Part shown: one piece after another, positions 25,759 to 33,693 of the stretch | How positions within the stretch are numbered: position 1 is the first letter of the stretch | Layout: the number at the start of each line of letters is the position of its first letter | Origin: JBGTIS01 sp041745535 | GTDB taxonomy: Bacteria; Bacteroidota; Bacteroidia; Cytophagales; Cyclobacteriaceae | DNA: 54,101 bases | Direction: 5' to 3' | NCBI GenBank assembly: GCA_041745535.1 | Contig: JBGTIS010000041.1 | Span: 1-54,101, forward strand | The notes under the pieces: model-generated | The model's database searches: none | The model's input: the letters and a program-made list of their open reading frames with translations, nothing else | Told to the model about the DNA's origin: nothing | Position numbers and translations under genes: made by a program

Positions 25759-25768
25759 GATAATGTGT

Positions 25769-26215
25769 TTAATTTTCTTCCCAGGGAGCTTTTCCTGTAA
25801 CTCTTAATCCCATGCTTCTTGCTGTTCCGGCCACCATTTTCATGGCAGATTCCACTTTAAATGCATTAAGATCGGGCATTTTTGTTTCAGCGATTTGTTT
25901 TACCTGATCCCAGGTTACAGAACCAACCTTGCTACGATTAGGTTCTGCTGATCCCTTTTTTACTTTAGCTGCTTCAATAAGCAATGCCGGAGCAGGAGGA
26001 GTTTTGATGACAAAGTCGAAGGACTTATCAGAATATATGGTAATCAGCACTGGCAATAATTGCCCTTGTTTTTCCTGTGTCCTGGCATTAAATTGCTTAC
26101 AGAACTCCATAATATTCAAGCCTTTACTACCCAAAGCCGGTCCAACAGGGGGAGAAGGATTTGCCTGCCCACCTCTGATTTGTAGTTTTAAATATCCACT
26201 AATTTCCTTAGCCAT
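25769..26215 (-). CDS. rplK: 50S ribosomal protein L11
   Basis: L11 is part of the GTPase-associated centre. The 148-residue product begins MAKEISGYLKLQIRGGQANP. It has the Pro-rich thiostrepton-site segment SPPVGPALGSKGLNIMEFCK and the C-terminal signature KMPDLNAFKVESAMKMVAGT. Its start overlaps the nusG end by 8 bases, implying coupled translation. Confidence 0.98.
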   Translation of the reverse strand: MAKEISGYLKLQIRGGQANPSPPVGPALGSKGLNIMEFCKQFNARTQEKQGQLLPVLITIYSDKSFDFVIKTPPAPALLIEAAKVKKGSAEPNRSKVGSVTWDQVKQIAETKMPDLNAFKVESAMKMVAGTARSMGLRVTGKAPWEEN

Positions 26216-26780
26216 TTTTGCTGTTATCTTGTTTCTCTACTTGCATATAATTTAATTCAACAGGCGTATTTCTGCCGAATATCTTTACCATTACTTTTAG
26301 TTTTTTCCGTTCTTCAAACACTTCCTCAATGTTTCCAACAAATCCACTGAACGGACCATCCATCACTTTTACTTCCTCACCTACTATATACGGGTTTTCC
26401 AGTTTTTCTTCTGAGTCTTCGGCTTCATCAACCTTACCCAAGATTCTGTTAATTTCACTTTGGCGAAGCGGAACGGGTACTTTAGATGAACTGGCGCCTC
26501 CAGCTCCCAAAAATCCTATTACACCCGGTATGCTGGTAATAGTATGCGATACCTCACCATGCTCCAAATCGGCTGAAATGAGGATATAACCAGGAAAAAA
26601 GCTTTTCTCACGAACTCTTTTTTTTCCGTTACGCATTTCAAAAACCTTTTCAGAGGGGATCAGCACCTGGGGAATAAAGCTTTCGAGACTTTGCCTGGCA
26701 ATTTCCTGCTCCAGATAAGTCTTTACTTTTCTTTCCTGTCCACTTACTGCCCGAACAACATACCATTTCAGCTCACTCAT
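26208..26780 (-). CDS. nusG: Transcription termination/antitermination protein NusG
   Basis: NusG joins the elongating RNA polymerase and links it to ribosomes (through S10) or Rho. The 190-residue product has the N-terminal NGN domain (WYVVRAVSGQERKVKTYLEQ, FFPGYILISADL) and a C-terminal KOW domain (GEEVKVMDGPFSGFVGNIEE). An acidic linker (DEAEDSEEKLEN) separates them. It lies 15 bases after secE. Confidence 0.97.
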   Translation of the reverse strand: MSELKWYVVRAVSGQERKVKTYLEQEIARQSLESFIPQVLIPSEKVFEMRNGKKRVREKSFFPGYILISADLEHGEVSHTITSIPGVIGFLGAGGASSSKVPVPLRQSEINRILGKVDEAEDSEEKLENPYIVGEEVKVMDGPFSGFVGNIEEVFEERKKLKVMVKIFGRNTPVELNYMQVEKQDNSKNG

Positions 26781-26795
26781 TACAATAATTTTTTT

Positions 26796-26987
26796 CTAAA
26801 ATGCCGCATAAAACCAGTCCATCGCATTCTGAAAACCCAAATCAATTACTCCAATAACCAGAGCAAAAATAAGTGAGGCAATCAGCACCAGTATAGAACT
26901 ATTTTGCAAAGAACTATATTTTGGCCAGGTAACTTTTTCCTTCATTTCTATATAAGAAGCTTTCAGGAAGTCAACTAACTTTTTCAT
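26796..26987 (-). CDS. secE: Protein translocase subunit SecE
   Basis: SecE clamps the SecY channel. The 63-residue product is the short single-span form. It has an amphipathic helix with KASYIEMKEKVTWPKYSSL and then one hydrophobic segment at about residues 31-53. It lies between tRNA-Trp and nusG, the usual place. Confidence 0.95.
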   Translation of the reverse strand: MKKLVDFLKASYIEMKEKVTWPKYSSLQNSSILVLIASLIFALVIGVIDLGFQNAMDWFYAAF

Positions 26988-27006
26988 CTTTCTGTTTAAT
27001 TATCTG

Positions 27007-27079
27007 CACGGGTGGAGAGACTCGAACTCCCAGCCAATGGTTTTGGAGACCACTACTCTACCAATTGAGCTACACCCGT
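27007..27079 (-). tRNA. tRNA-Trp (anticodon CCA)
   Basis: The minus strand folds as a 73-base cloverleaf. The acceptor ACGGGTG/CACCCGT has seven pairs, the anticodon loop is CTCCAAA, and the T arm contains GTTCGAGT. The discriminator is G and no CCA end is encoded. It lies between tuf and secE in the same direction. Confidence 0.96.
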
Positions 27080-27093
27080 ATGTATTAATAAGA

Positions 27094-27141
27094 AATTAGA
27101 AATCAGAAACATACTTATTCATGTGCTTCCGATTCCTAATT
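27094..27141 (-). other. Long hairpin between tuf and tRNA-Trp
   Basis: Minus-strand arms 27124-27141 and 27094-27111 form an 18-bp stem with a 12-base loop. Fifteen pairs are Watson-Crick and three are G-U on this strand, which would be A-C mismatches in plus-strand RNA. It is followed by a weak U-rich stretch. It could end part of the tuf transcript or mark a processing site ahead of tRNA-Trp. Confidence 0.6.
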
Positions 27142-27162
27142 AAATATCAATAACGAATAGGT

Positions 27163-28350
27163 TTATTCTAAAATATCAGTTACCTGTCCCGCGCCTACGG
27201 TTCTGCCACCTTCACGAATCGCGAAGCGAAGACCTTTTTCCATAGCTACCGGGTTGATTAACTCAACAGTAATAGACACGTTATCACCAGGCATTACCAT
27301 TTCCACATTTTCCGGTAAGGTAATTTCGCCGGTAACATCTGTAGTTCTCAAATAAAACTGAGGTCTGTATTTCTTAAAGAAAGGAGTATGTCGACCACCT
27401 TCTTCTTTTGAAAGCACATAAACTTCTGCCTTAAACTTGTGGTGCGGAGTTACTGATCCGGGCTTGGCAATTACCATTCCCCTCTTAATTTGAGTTTTCT
27501 CAATACCTCTTAACAATAGCCCCACGTTGTCGCCAGCTTCACCTCTGTCCAGAATTTTACGGAACATCTCCACACCAGTGATAGTAGATTTCAGGTTCTG
27601 GGCACCCATACCTAAAATATCAACCGCATCACCAGAGTTAATTACGCCTCTTTCAATTCTTCCGGTAGCCACCGTACCACGACCTGTGATGGAGAACACA
27701 TCTTCAACCGGCATCAGGAAGTCTTTGTCTACCAAACGCTCAGGAATCGGAATATATTCATCAACGGTATCCATTAATTCTTCTACTTTTTCAACCCACT
27801 TCTGCTCACCGTTAAGAGCACCCAGGGCTGATCCTTGGATTACGGGAATATTATCGCCATCAAACTCGTAAAAGCTTAATAACTCCCTGATTTCCATTTC
27901 AACAAGTTCTAACAATTCAGGGTCATCAACCAGGTCCACTTTGTTCATAAATACTACCAAAGCGGGTACGCCTACCTGACGTGCCAGCAGAATGTGCTCG
28001 CGCGTTTGTGGCATAGGACCATCCGTAGCTGCTACTACTAAAATAGCGCCGTCCATTTGGGCAGCACCCGTTACCATGTTCTTTACATAGTCAGCGTGTC
28101 CGGGACAGTCTACGTGCGCATAATGCCGCTTCGTAGTTTCGTACTCAACATGAGCTGTATTGATAGTAATACCTCTTTCTTTTTCTTCAGGAGCATTATC
28201 AATAGAAGCAAAATCTCGTATGCTTGCCAGTCCTTTACCAGCTAATACTTTTGTGATCGCAGCAGTTAATGTTGTTTTCCCATGGTCTACGTGACCGATC
28301 GTACCAATGTTCAAGTGCGGTTTTGAACGATTAAAGGTTTCTTTAGCCAT
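27163..28350 (-). CDS. tuf: Translation elongation factor Tu
   Basis: EF-Tu delivers aminoacyl-tRNA to the ribosome as a GTP complex. The 395-residue product has the G1 loop GHVDHGKTTLTAAITKVL, the switch-II motif DCPGHADYVKNM, NKVD (in VVFMNKVDLVDD), and the C-terminal domains with FFKKYRPQFYLRTTDVTGE. It sits between tRNA-Thr and tRNA-Trp on the same strand, so it is probably co-transcribed with the tRNAs. Confidence 0.98.
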   Translation of the reverse strand: MAKETFNRSKPHLNIGTIGHVDHGKTTLTAAITKVLAGKGLASIRDFASIDNAPEEKERGITINTAHVEYETTKRHYAHVDCPGHADYVKNMVTGAAQMDGAILVVAATDGPMPQTREHILLARQVGVPALVVFMNKVDLVDDPELLELVEMEIRELLSFYEFDGDNIPVIQGSALGALNGEQKWVEKVEELMDTVDEYIPIPERLVDKDFLMPVEDVFSITGRGTVATGRIERGVINSGDAVDILGMGAQNLKSTITGVEMFRKILDRGEAGDNVGLLLRGIEKTQIKRGMVIAKPGSVTPHHKFKAEVYVLSKEEGGRHTPFFKKYRPQFYLRTTDVTGEITLPENVEMVMPGDNVSITVELINPVAMEKGLRFAIREGGRTVGAGQVTDILE

Positions 28351-28417
28351 TGAAAATTATAAGTTTAGGTTACAATAATTATTATCAGATAAAGTGTTAA
28401 TATAAAAATCTGTTTTG

Positions 28418-28489
28418 AGCCGATGACGGGAATTGAACCCGTGACCCCTTCCTTACCAAGGAAGTACTCTACCTCTGAGCTACATCGGC
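28418..28489 (-). tRNA. tRNA-Thr (anticodon GGT)
   Basis: The minus strand gives a 72-base cloverleaf with acceptor GCCGATG/CATCGGC, anticodon stem CTTCC/GGAAG, loop TTGGTAA, and a T loop with GGTTCAATTCC. The discriminator is T and no CCA is encoded. Confidence 0.96.
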
Positions 28490-28553
28490 CAGTGAATAAA
28501 AGGGCATATAATTTATTTCATACCCACTGATCCACCAACACGAAAATTTAATG

Positions 28554-28626
28554 AGCGGGAGACGAGGTTCGAACCCGCGACCTACAGCTTGGAAGGCTGT
28601 CGCTCTACCAACTGAGCTACTCCCGC
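28554..28626 (-). tRNA. tRNA-Gly (anticodon TCC)
   Basis: The minus strand gives a 73-base cloverleaf with acceptor GCGGGAG/CTCCCGC, anticodon stem ACAGC/GCTGT, loop CTTCCAA, and T arm GCGGGTTCGAACCTCGT (one mismatch at the base of the T stem). The discriminator is T and no CCA is encoded. Confidence 0.96.
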
Positions 28627-28680
28627 TTAAATTCTTTGTAAATATCAAAATTATTTTGATATTTCACATTCGTGACTAAG

Positions 28681-28762
28681 TGGGGAGAGCAGGATTCGAA
28701 CCTGCGAAGTCGTAGACAACGGATTTACAGTCCGTCCCAGTTGGCCGCTTTGGTATCTCCCC
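28681..28762 (-). tRNA. tRNA-Tyr (anticodon GTA)
   Basis: The minus strand gives an 82-base class II tRNA with acceptor GGGGAGA/TCTCCCC, anticodon stem ACGGA/TCCGT, loop CTGTAAA, a long variable arm, and T arm GCAGGTTCGAATCCTGC. The discriminator is A. It is the first gene of the tRNA-tuf-secE-nusG transcription unit. Confidence 0.96.
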
Positions 28763-28795
28763 TTGTATACCAAAAATGGTATTAAATTAGCATCC

Positions 28796-28815
28796 AAAAA
28801 GCCTGATTTAGGCTT
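28796..28815 (-). terminator. Terminator-like hairpin in the tRNA-Tyr leader
   Basis: AAGCCT (28799-28804) and AGGCTT (28810-28815) form a 6-bp stem with a 5-base loop. On the minus strand five U (28800-28796) overlap the 3' arm and run past it; on the plus strand seven T follow one G. It lies just downstream of the predicted start of the tRNA-tuf transcript. It could be a leftover terminator for the upstream peptidase gene or a promoter-proximal attenuator. A second small hairpin lies at 28767-28782. Confidence 0.45.
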
Positions 28816-28833
28816 GTTTTTTTAATGGAAGTG

Positions 28834-28864
28834 CAAAAGTAAGTGCTTTTTTGATTTATTCAAA
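28834..28864 (-). promoter_or_regulatory. Promoter of the tRNA-Tyr/Gly/Thr-tuf-tRNA-Trp-secE-nusG unit
   Basis: The minus strand has TTTG (28864-28861), a 19-base spacer and TACTTTTG (28841-28834), a full match to the Bacteroidetes consensus. Transcription would start near 28827, about 65 bases before tRNA-Tyr. The -33 box lies inside one arm of the inverted repeat at 28857-28890. Confidence 0.75.
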
Positions 28865-28890
28865 TATCTGGATAAAAAGATATTTGAATA
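28857..28890. repeat. 12-bp perfect inverted repeat over the tRNA-tuf promoter -33 box
   Basis: TATTCAAATATC (28857-28868) and GATATTTGAATA (28879-28890) are exact complements separated by 10 bases. No U-run follows on the minus strand, so terminator function for the peptidase gene that ends at 28914 is doubtful. Overlap with the -33 element makes an operator or stalled-transcript role possible. Confidence 0.6.
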
Positions 28891-28913
28891 TTAAAGAGAA
28901 TAGTTTCAGAATT

Positions 28914-31484
28914 TCAAGATTCATTGTTATAAATCAATTGTAAGCGCTCATCTTTCTCATTTTTTCTAATATTATTTCTTTTTTGGTCGATATTAGGCAA
29001 ATCGGTAAAAAAGCCTAAAGTACGGTAGGCAGTGAGCCGGATATAGAAAGCCGGATACTTTTCGGCATAAGTAAGCAACATATCAAGGCCCTGTTTTTTT
29101 CTGGCCCCATCCTGAAAAAGTAAATACCTGCCAAAATAATTTATTAAATAATATAAGGTTTCCGTATCTACCTCTTTAAGTTTATTGGTAAACCATGAAA
29201 ACTTATCGGGTTGCTTTTCTTCCACATAGTAATCGGCCAAAGCCATTACTACGTTAAAATTGTTGTAAGTGGTGTAATTGTCAAACAATTCTTTTTTGTC
29301 GGTAGCCTCAGTGGCTGCGTAAGCGGCAATGGAAGTGCCCACTACGGCATACGACAGATCATTTAATCCTGCTTTGAATAGATCTTTATTATTTGCGGGG
29401 TCTAAGGTAGATAAAGCGGTGATGGCATCTGCCCTAACCATCGATTTCGGATCGTTCTGCGCCACTTCACGAAGTTTACCGATTACCTCTGTTTTCTTTT
29501 CTCCATCATATTCCTCAAAACTATTGACGGCAACCCGGCGTACCGCCCAGAAATTATCGGTTAATGCGTCCAGCATAATTGTGCTACCCTGGATAAGTGT
29601 GTCGGCTTTGATACTATTGGAGGCAAAATATACTGCGGCATCATATCGTGGTAGCACTTTGTCGGAATGATAGTACTGGTATTTCATTTCCTCAGCGGTT
29701 CTGGGGTAATCAATTTTAGCCAGCAACTGAGATTCGCCATCAAAAACCACCAGTTGAGGCGCGGCCTCCAGTTCAAACTCAAAATTCTCGTTGGTGGTTT
29801 CAATTACGATTGGATGACGTTGCTGTTTATCTTTTACCCATATGTCTATATATAGTGGTAGTTTATACACCGGCGTATGCACTGTGTCCTGCAATTGCTG
29901 AACATGCAGGTTTAACACGCCATTTTTATACGATTTCTCTATTTTAAGCTGTGGATGGCCTGCCGCCAGAAACCATTGGTTAAAAAACCAGTTCAGGTCT
30001 TCGCCGGTAACTTTTTCAAAAGCCATTCTCAGTTCGTGTACTTCTACCGATTGCAAGGCGTTTCTTTGTAAATAATAATTCAGGGCGGCATAAAAAGCCT
30101 CTTCTCCCACATACTTCCTAAGCATATGCGAAATAAGTCCGCCCTTCGCGTAAGAATGACTGTCGAACATATCTTCCTTGTCATCATAATAAAACCGGAT
30201 CAGGTTTTCCTGTTTTTGCTCGGCTTCTTCAAAATACTGGCTGGCCTGCTCTAACCAGGAATAGTCGGCTGCTTCCGGTCCGTATTTGTATTCATACCAC
30301 AGGTATTCACCATACGTAGCCATAGATTCATTCAGTGGCAAATTGGCCCACGATTCGCACGTTACATAATCGCCAAACCACTGATGAAATAATTCATGAG
30401 CGATAATATCATCCCAATTGCTGTCCAGCAGTTCACGATCGTCGACCTGCAGGCCTTCCATAAAAGTGGAAGCCGTAGTGTTTTCCATGGCACCGGACAC
30501 AAAATCACGAACCACTATCTGCGCGTATTTTGACCACGGGAATGGCATGTTTAGTTTTTCAGAAAAAAAGCCAATCATTTCCGGTGTATTTCCGAAAATA
30601 TCTTTGGCATAAGGCTCATAAGCAGGCTCCACATAATAATTAACCGGTATATTTTCCCAGGCATCTTCTACTTTAGCAAATTTTCCTACCACCATGGTAA
30701 ACAGGTAAGGGGCATGTGGAATGTCCATTTTCCAGTAATCGGTACGGGTGCTGTCATTCTCAAATTCAGAATAAACCAAGGTACCATTAGATAGCGTAGT
30801 ATATTGATTGTCCACCGTAATATACATTTCCTGGGTAGTTCGTTCGTTGGGCGAATCAATGGTGGGAAACCAGCGTGAATTAGATTCGGTTTCGCCTTGT
30901 GTCCATATCTGGAAAGGTTTGGATTTTTGAAATTCGGAAGAATCATTATCAATAAAATACAGCCCTTTATCAGCAGTAATGGCCTGGCTGCCGCCCTGAG
31001 GGAACCGATCGGGATTCGCCGTATAGGTAATTTCAACAAAAAAATGATCGTCGCGGGTATAGGTTTTCCCCAGATCAATTTGCAACCGCAAGCTGTCGTA
31101 CTGATAGGATAAAGCTTTCGCGGTATCAGCGCCCAGCAGTTGAATATCATGAATATCAAACCCTTTCGCGTCTAGTATTAACTGGTTTTGCGGATAAAAA
31201 TAAGGTTTAAATTCAAGCGTGGCTTTCCCATGCAACTGATGTTGCTCCGCATCAAAACTTACCTCCAGCTTGGTATGCAGTAAATCATTTAAAAGGGTAC
31301 GGCTGCCCCGGTAGGGTTCCTTTTTTACGGCTGGCTGTAAAGCCATTGAGTCAATTGCCAGTGAATCGACCATTTCCTGTGAAACCGGCGCTACATTTTT
31401 ATTTACACTTAAAATGTTGCAGGCTACGGGTACTAACAGGTAAAAACAAAAAACTAATACCCCATTAAAAAAGTTATTGCGCAT
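28914..31484 (-). CDS. Secreted M1 family metallopeptidase (aminopeptidase)
   Basis: Zinc aminopeptidases of family M1 trim N-terminal residues from peptides. I chose the ATG at 31484 (856 residues); a TTG five codons earlier is possible. The N-terminus is a hydrophobic export signal ending near VPVAC (C22), a poor lipobox. The substrate motif GAMEN is at 331-335, the zinc motif HELFH at 363-367, and the third ligand E386 lies 18 residues on. The C-terminal third is helical with HEAT-like character. It is monocistronic on the minus strand. Confidence 0.93.
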   Translation of the reverse strand: MRNNFFNGVLVFCFYLLVPVACNILSVNKNVAPVSQEMVDSLAIDSMALQPAVKKEPYRGSRTLLNDLLHTKLEVSFDAEQHQLHGKATLEFKPYFYPQNQLILDAKGFDIHDIQLLGADTAKALSYQYDSLRLQIDLGKTYTRDDHFFVEITYTANPDRFPQGGSQAITADKGLYFIDNDSSEFQKSKPFQIWTQGETESNSRWFPTIDSPNERTTQEMYITVDNQYTTLSNGTLVYSEFENDSTRTDYWKMDIPHAPYLFTMVVGKFAKVEDAWENIPVNYYVEPAYEPYAKDIFGNTPEMIGFFSEKLNMPFPWSKYAQIVVRDFVSGAMENTTASTFMEGLQVDDRELLDSNWDDIIAHELFHQWFGDYVTCESWANLPLNESMATYGEYLWYEYKYGPEAADYSWLEQASQYFEEAEQKQENLIRFYYDDKEDMFDSHSYAKGGLISHMLRKYVGEEAFYAALNYYLQRNALQSVEVHELRMAFEKVTGEDLNWFFNQWFLAAGHPQLKIEKSYKNGVLNLHVQQLQDTVHTPVYKLPLYIDIWVKDKQQRHPIVIETTNENFEFELEAAPQLVVFDGESQLLAKIDYPRTAEEMKYQYYHSDKVLPRYDAAVYFASNSIKADTLIQGSTIMLDALTDNFWAVRRVAVNSFEEYDGEKKTEVIGKLREVAQNDPKSMVRADAITALSTLDPANNKDLFKAGLNDLSYAVVGTSIAAYAATEATDKKELFDNYTTYNNFNVVMALADYYVEEKQPDKFSWFTNKLKEVDTETLYYLINYFGRYLLFQDGARKKQGLDMLLTYAEKYPAFYIRLTAYRTLGFFTDLPNIDQKRNNIRKNEKDERLQLIYNNES

Positions 31485-31690
31485 TATTATCTTATCCAAT
31501 TAAAATTCAAAGATGAAAAAAATATAGGTTAATTAACACTGCCCATCCTGTAGTTCGCGAAAATGTTTTCCAATTTGTGCTAATAAAAACAGTTCATTAT
31601 GTTTTTATTAAGTAGATTTTGCTTTCCAATTTTGTTTGACTATTGTTATGCTTTTTAACCCTATTCATTAATATTTCTTAATCTGAAGTA

Positions 31691-32188
31691 ATGCTAAAAG
31701 CCACCGTTAATCAAAAAAACATTTTAAATCTGGATGTTTCAAAAGAAAAAATAAAGTTAGAAGATCAGTTATTTGAATGGGATATGGTTAAAATAAGCCC
31801 TGGTTTTTTTCATATTCTGTACCAGAATCAATCGTTTAATCTGGAGGTAGTGGAAGCGGATTTCAGTAAAAAGGAATTCATTTTTAACATAAACGGAAAA
31901 CCCTGCCAGGTTAGTCTGCAAGACTCCCTGGACCTGCTGATAGAAAAGCTGGGATTGCAGGATCAGCGGCAGGACGAACTACAGGTAATTAAAGCTCCTA
32001 TGCCCGGCCTTATTCTGCAATTGCATGTAAATGAAGGAGATGAGGTAAAAGAACAGGATGCGCTGGTTACGCTGGAGGCTATGAAAATGGAAAATGTAAT
32101 CAGGGCACAAAAAGATGGTAAAATTTCAGCAGTAAAAGTAAAAAAGGGAGACAGTGTCGGAAAAAATCAGGTGCTGATTGAATTTTAA
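31691..32188 (+). CDS. Biotin carboxyl carrier protein subunit (acyl-CoA carboxylase type)
   Basis: This 165-residue protein ends in a biotinyl/lipoyl-attachment domain (about residues 97-165) with the biotin site EAMKMEN; the preceding PMPGLILQLHVNEGDEV is typical. The first 90 residues match the N-terminal part of stand-alone Bacteroidota biotin carrier subunits. Such proteins serve acetyl- or propionyl-CoA carboxylases or related enzymes, but no carboxylase or carboxyltransferase gene is next to it. pyrH follows 113 bases later on the same strand. Confidence 0.88.
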   Translation: MLKATVNQKNILNLDVSKEKIKLEDQLFEWDMVKISPGFFHILYQNQSFNLEVVEADFSKKEFIFNINGKPCQVSLQDSLDLLIEKLGLQDQRQDELQVIKAPMPGLILQLHVNEGDEVKEQDALVTLEAMKMENVIRAQKDGKISAVKVKKGDSVGKNQVLIEF

Positions 32189-32275
32189 TTCATAATAACC
32201 AGCGCGACTTTCATGAGTTTTTAAAAAATTACACGAGGAAATTTCTGGTAATGAGTAATCACTGGATTGAATTAT

Positions 32276-32283
32276 TATATTTG
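32276..32283 (+). promoter_or_regulatory. Possible -7 box for pyrH
   Basis: TATATTTG matches the Bacteroidetes TAnnTTTG box 18 bases before the pyrH ATG. No TTTG is seen at the right distance upstream, so this is a tentative call and the leader would be very short. Confidence 0.35.
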
Positions 32284-32301
32284 CCCTGAAAAATTAAATT
32301 T

Positions 32302-33015
32302 ATGGCGAGCAAATACAAAAGAATTCTTCTGAAGTTAAGCGGTGAGGCTTTAATGGGTAACAAACAATACGGTATTGATTCTGACCGTTTGCAACAGTAT
32401 GCCGCGGAAATTAAAAAAGTAAAAGAACTGGACATTGATTTGGCTATTGTAATTGGTGGTGGTAATATTTTCCGGGGCGTACAGGCAGAAAAATCGGGCA
32501 TCGACCGCGTGCAGGGTGATTATATGGGTATGTTGGCTACCGTTATTAATGGCATGGCACTGCAAAGCGCGCTGGAGCACCATGGGATGTATACCCGGCT
32601 GATGTCAGGTATTAAAATGGAGCAGGTTTGTGAACCTTTCATCCGCCGCCGCGCCGTGCGGCACCTGGAAAAAGGACGCATCGTAATTTTTGGGGCGGGT
32701 ATAGGTAATCCTTACTTTACTACTGATACTACGGCCAGCTTACGGGCTATTGAAATAGAAGCGGATGTGGTTTTGAAAGGCACGCGGGTAGATGGCGTGT
32801 ACACCGCTGACCCGGAAAAAGATCCGTCAGCAGAACGGTATCAGACCATTTCTTTTTCAGAAGTATATGAAAAGGGGCTGAACGTAATGGATATGACCGC
32901 TTTTACCCTTTGCCAGGAAAACAATTTGCCAATTATCGTATTTGATATGAATAAGCCCAACAATTTGTATAATCTGGTAAAGGGCGATGACAATATTGGT
33001 ACACTAATCAGATAG
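32302..33015 (+). CDS. pyrH: UMP kinase
   Basis: PyrH phosphorylates UMP to UDP in pyrimidine nucleotide synthesis. The 237-residue product is an amino-acid-kinase-fold protein. It begins MASKYKRILLKLSGEALMG, has the glycine-rich loop VIGGGNIFRG, and includes FGAGIGNPYFTTDTTASLRA and GTRVDGVYTADPEKDP. frr follows 90 bases later, the common pyrH-frr pair. Confidence 0.97.
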   Translation: MASKYKRILLKLSGEALMGNKQYGIDSDRLQQYAAEIKKVKELDIDLAIVIGGGNIFRGVQAEKSGIDRVQGDYMGMLATVINGMALQSALEHHGMYTRLMSGIKMEQVCEPFIRRRAVRHLEKGRIVIFGAGIGNPYFTTDTTASLRAIEIEADVVLKGTRVDGVYTADPEKDPSAERYQTISFSEVYEKGLNVMDMTAFTLCQENNLPIIVFDMNKPNNLYNLVKGDDNIGTLIR

Positions 33016-33105
33016 TCTTTATAAGGATGAACAAAACGGTGTTATTGGCTCCTTTTTACAATAAATTCAAGCATTTTAAGTTTTACAACTAAAACTATTT
33101 ACCAC

Positions 33106-33669
33106 ATGACAGAGGAAATAGAACTTTACTTAGATGAAGCCAGAGAACTGATGGATAAATCAGTGAAACACACGGTTATTGAATTCAACAAAATCAGAGC
33201 AGGAAAGGCTACGCCCAATATGCTGGATGGCCTTATGGTTACCTATTACGGGAATTCCACTCCTATTCAACAGGTAGCTACTGTTAATACGCCGGATGCC
33301 AGAACCCTGGTAATCAAACCCTGGGAAAAAAGTCTGATTCATGAAATTGAAAAAGCCATTATTAATTCTGACCTGGGCCTTAACCCACAAAACGATGGGG
33401 AACTGGTACGGTTAAATATTCCGCCACTTACAGAAGAAAGAAGAAAAAACCTCGTAAAACAAGCTAAAAATGAAGCTGAAAACGGAAAAATCAGTGTCAG
33501 GAATATCCGAAAAGATACGAATGATTCTATCAAAAAACTATTGAAAGAAGGGGTTTCAGAAGATGAAGTAAAACGCGGGGAAGATGAGGTACAGGCGCTT
33601 ACTGATAAGCATGTAGCTAAAATTGATGAGTTGCTAACGAAAAAAGAAGAAGAAATTATGACGGTTTAA
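33106..33669 (+). CDS. frr: Ribosome recycling factor
   Basis: RRF splits post-termination ribosomes together with EF-G. The 187-residue product has the family length. It carries VIEFNKIRAGKATPNMLDGL, the central domain II (VTYYGNSTPIQQVATVNTPD) and the RKNLVKQAKNEAENGKISVR helix. It converges with nadD; only 24 bases separate the two stops and no terminator hairpin is obvious there. Confidence 0.97.
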   Translation: MTEEIELYLDEARELMDKSVKHTVIEFNKIRAGKATPNMLDGLMVTYYGNSTPIQQVATVNTPDARTLVIKPWEKSLIHEIEKAIINSDLGLNPQNDGELVRLNIPPLTEERRKNLVKQAKNEAENGKISVRNIRKDTNDSIKKLLKEGVSEDEVKRGEDEVQALTDKHVAKIDELLTKKEEEIMTV

Positions 33670-33693
33670 GTCAAATAATTTCCGGCTCTTTAT

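Noticed and set aside
28914..31484. Calling the M1 peptidase a lipoprotein.
   Set aside because: The sequence before C22 is VPVA, which lacks the usual Leu/Val/Ile at -3, so a cleaved type I signal is as likely.
33670..33693. A terminator between the convergent frr and nadD genes.
   Set aside because: I could find no stem followed by a T-run in the 24 bases between the stops.
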